Source of the DNA: an uncultured Butyrivibrio sp.
Lineage (GTDB): Bacteria > Bacillota > Clostridia > Lachnospirales > Lachnospiraceae
Direction: 5' to 3'
NCBI GenBank assembly: GCA_947169985.1
Contig: CAMVRW010000126.1
Location: 1-7,008 of the forward strand
DNA: 7,008 nt
Below the pieces are notes generated by a model. That model worked only from the letters and a program-made list of their open reading frames with translations. It did no database searches and was not told the DNA's origin. Position numbers and translations under genes: made by a program. Of the stretch, positions 6,360 to 7,008 are shown one piece after another. Numbering within the stretch: position 1 is the stretch's first letter; each line of letters starts with the position of its first letter.

Positions 6360-7008
6360 ATGAAGAAGAAAATCACAGGGACTTTAATAGTCATAATAAT
6401 AGTAGTTGCAGCAATAATCCTTGGAAATTCCTTATATACAGTTCACCAGAAGGAATATGTTGCAGTTAGACAGTTTGGTAAGATCGTAAAGGTTGAGTCA
6501 GAACCCGGCCTTAAGATGATCACACCATTTGTACAGAGCACACAGCGCATCAGCGCAGCAACAAAGATCTATGACATTCCGGCATCTGATGTTATCACAA
6601 AGGACAAAAAGTCAATGATCACAGACACTTACGTTCTTTGGAAGGTTGTTGATCCTGTAAAATATATCCAGTCTCTTAATGCACTTGATGCAAGAGCACA
6701 GGAGAGGATCGAAGCAGCAGTTTACAACGCAACCAAGACAGCTATTTCTTCCATGACACAGGACGAAGTCATCGATTCAAGAGGTGAGGTTCTTACAAAG
6801 CTCATCACAACAGATGCTAACTCAGATATGGGTGGATATGGAATAGAGATCGTTACTGCTGAGATCAAGGCCCTTGACCTTCCTGATGACAACAGAACAG
6901 CAGTGTATGAGAGAATGATCTCAGAGCGAAACAACATTGCTGCTTCCTATGAAGCTGAAGGTAATGCTGAAGCTCAGAAGATCAAGAACGAGACAGACAA
7001 GAAGGTTG
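6360..7008 (+). CDS. hflC: SPFH/band-7 membrane protein HflC, FtsH protease modulator (3' end outside window)
   Basis: The partner of HflK in the FtsH-associated membrane complex. The frame is open from the ATG at 6360 to the right edge without a stop, giving the first 216 residues of a protein usually near 300. A basic MKKK start leads into one membrane segment (about 7-25), then the SPFH/band-7 domain with EYVAVRQFGKI (32-42) and the conserved ALDLPDDN (171-178). The HflC hallmark YERMISERNNIAASYEAEG spans 183-201 and introduces the coiled coil, matching the MRSERE...GQEEA region of E. coli HflC. The ribosome binding site is GAGGG at 6348-6352. The gene follows hflK by 39 bp with no terminator, so the two are very likely co-transcribed. 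The order hflK then hflC is the usual one. Confidence 0.91.
   Translation, partial: MKKKITGTLIVIIIVVAAIILGNSLYTVHQKEYVAVRQFGKIVKVESEPGLKMITPFVQSTQRISAATKIYDIPASDVITKDKKSMITDTYVLWKVVDPVKYIQSLNALDARAQERIEAAVYNATKTAISSMTQDEVIDSRGEVLTKLITTDANSDMGGYGIEIVTAEIKALDLPDDNRTAVYERMISERNNIAASYEAEGNAEAQKIKNETDKKV

Overview
The window is a gene-dense stretch with every recognised gene on the + strand. The protein sequences, the moderate A+T bias, the heavy use of AGA for arginine and the strong GGAG-type ribosome binding sites suggest an anaerobic Firmicute of the Lachnospiraceae type (Butyrivibrio-like). That placement is an inference from protein flavour and codon use, not from a marker gene. There is no sign of phage, insertion sequence, CRISPR array, tRNA or rRNA.

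Layout. (1) 1-1002: the 3' part of pheT, the beta subunit of phenylalanyl-tRNA synthetase. (2) 1043-2542: an M18 zinc aminopeptidase (ApeA type). (3) 2564-3619: queA of queuosine biosynthesis. Gaps of 40 and 21 bp without a terminator make these three a likely co-transcribed group. (4) 3620-3682: a short gap holding a candidate extended -10 promoter and a perfect small palindrome. (5) 3683-4033 and 4036-5220: a stand-alone PilZ (cyclic-di-GMP receptor type) protein and UDP-glucose 6-dehydrogenase, 2 bp apart. (6) 5235-5264: a clear intrinsic terminator. (7) From about 5301: a new promoter and the hflK-hflC pair of SPFH/band-7 membrane proteins. hflC runs off the right edge of the window.

How the genes relate. 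The first three are housekeeping genes for translation, peptide turnover and tRNA modification. The PilZ-ugd pair is the most suggestive functional link: a likely c-di-GMP sensor is coupled to the enzyme that makes UDP-glucuronate, a precursor of acidic exopolysaccharide or cell-wall sugars. HflK and HflC are expected to form a membrane complex that modulates the FtsH protease. I see no unmistakably new system. The best leads are the PilZ-ugd pair with its possible operator, and the correct start of hflK.
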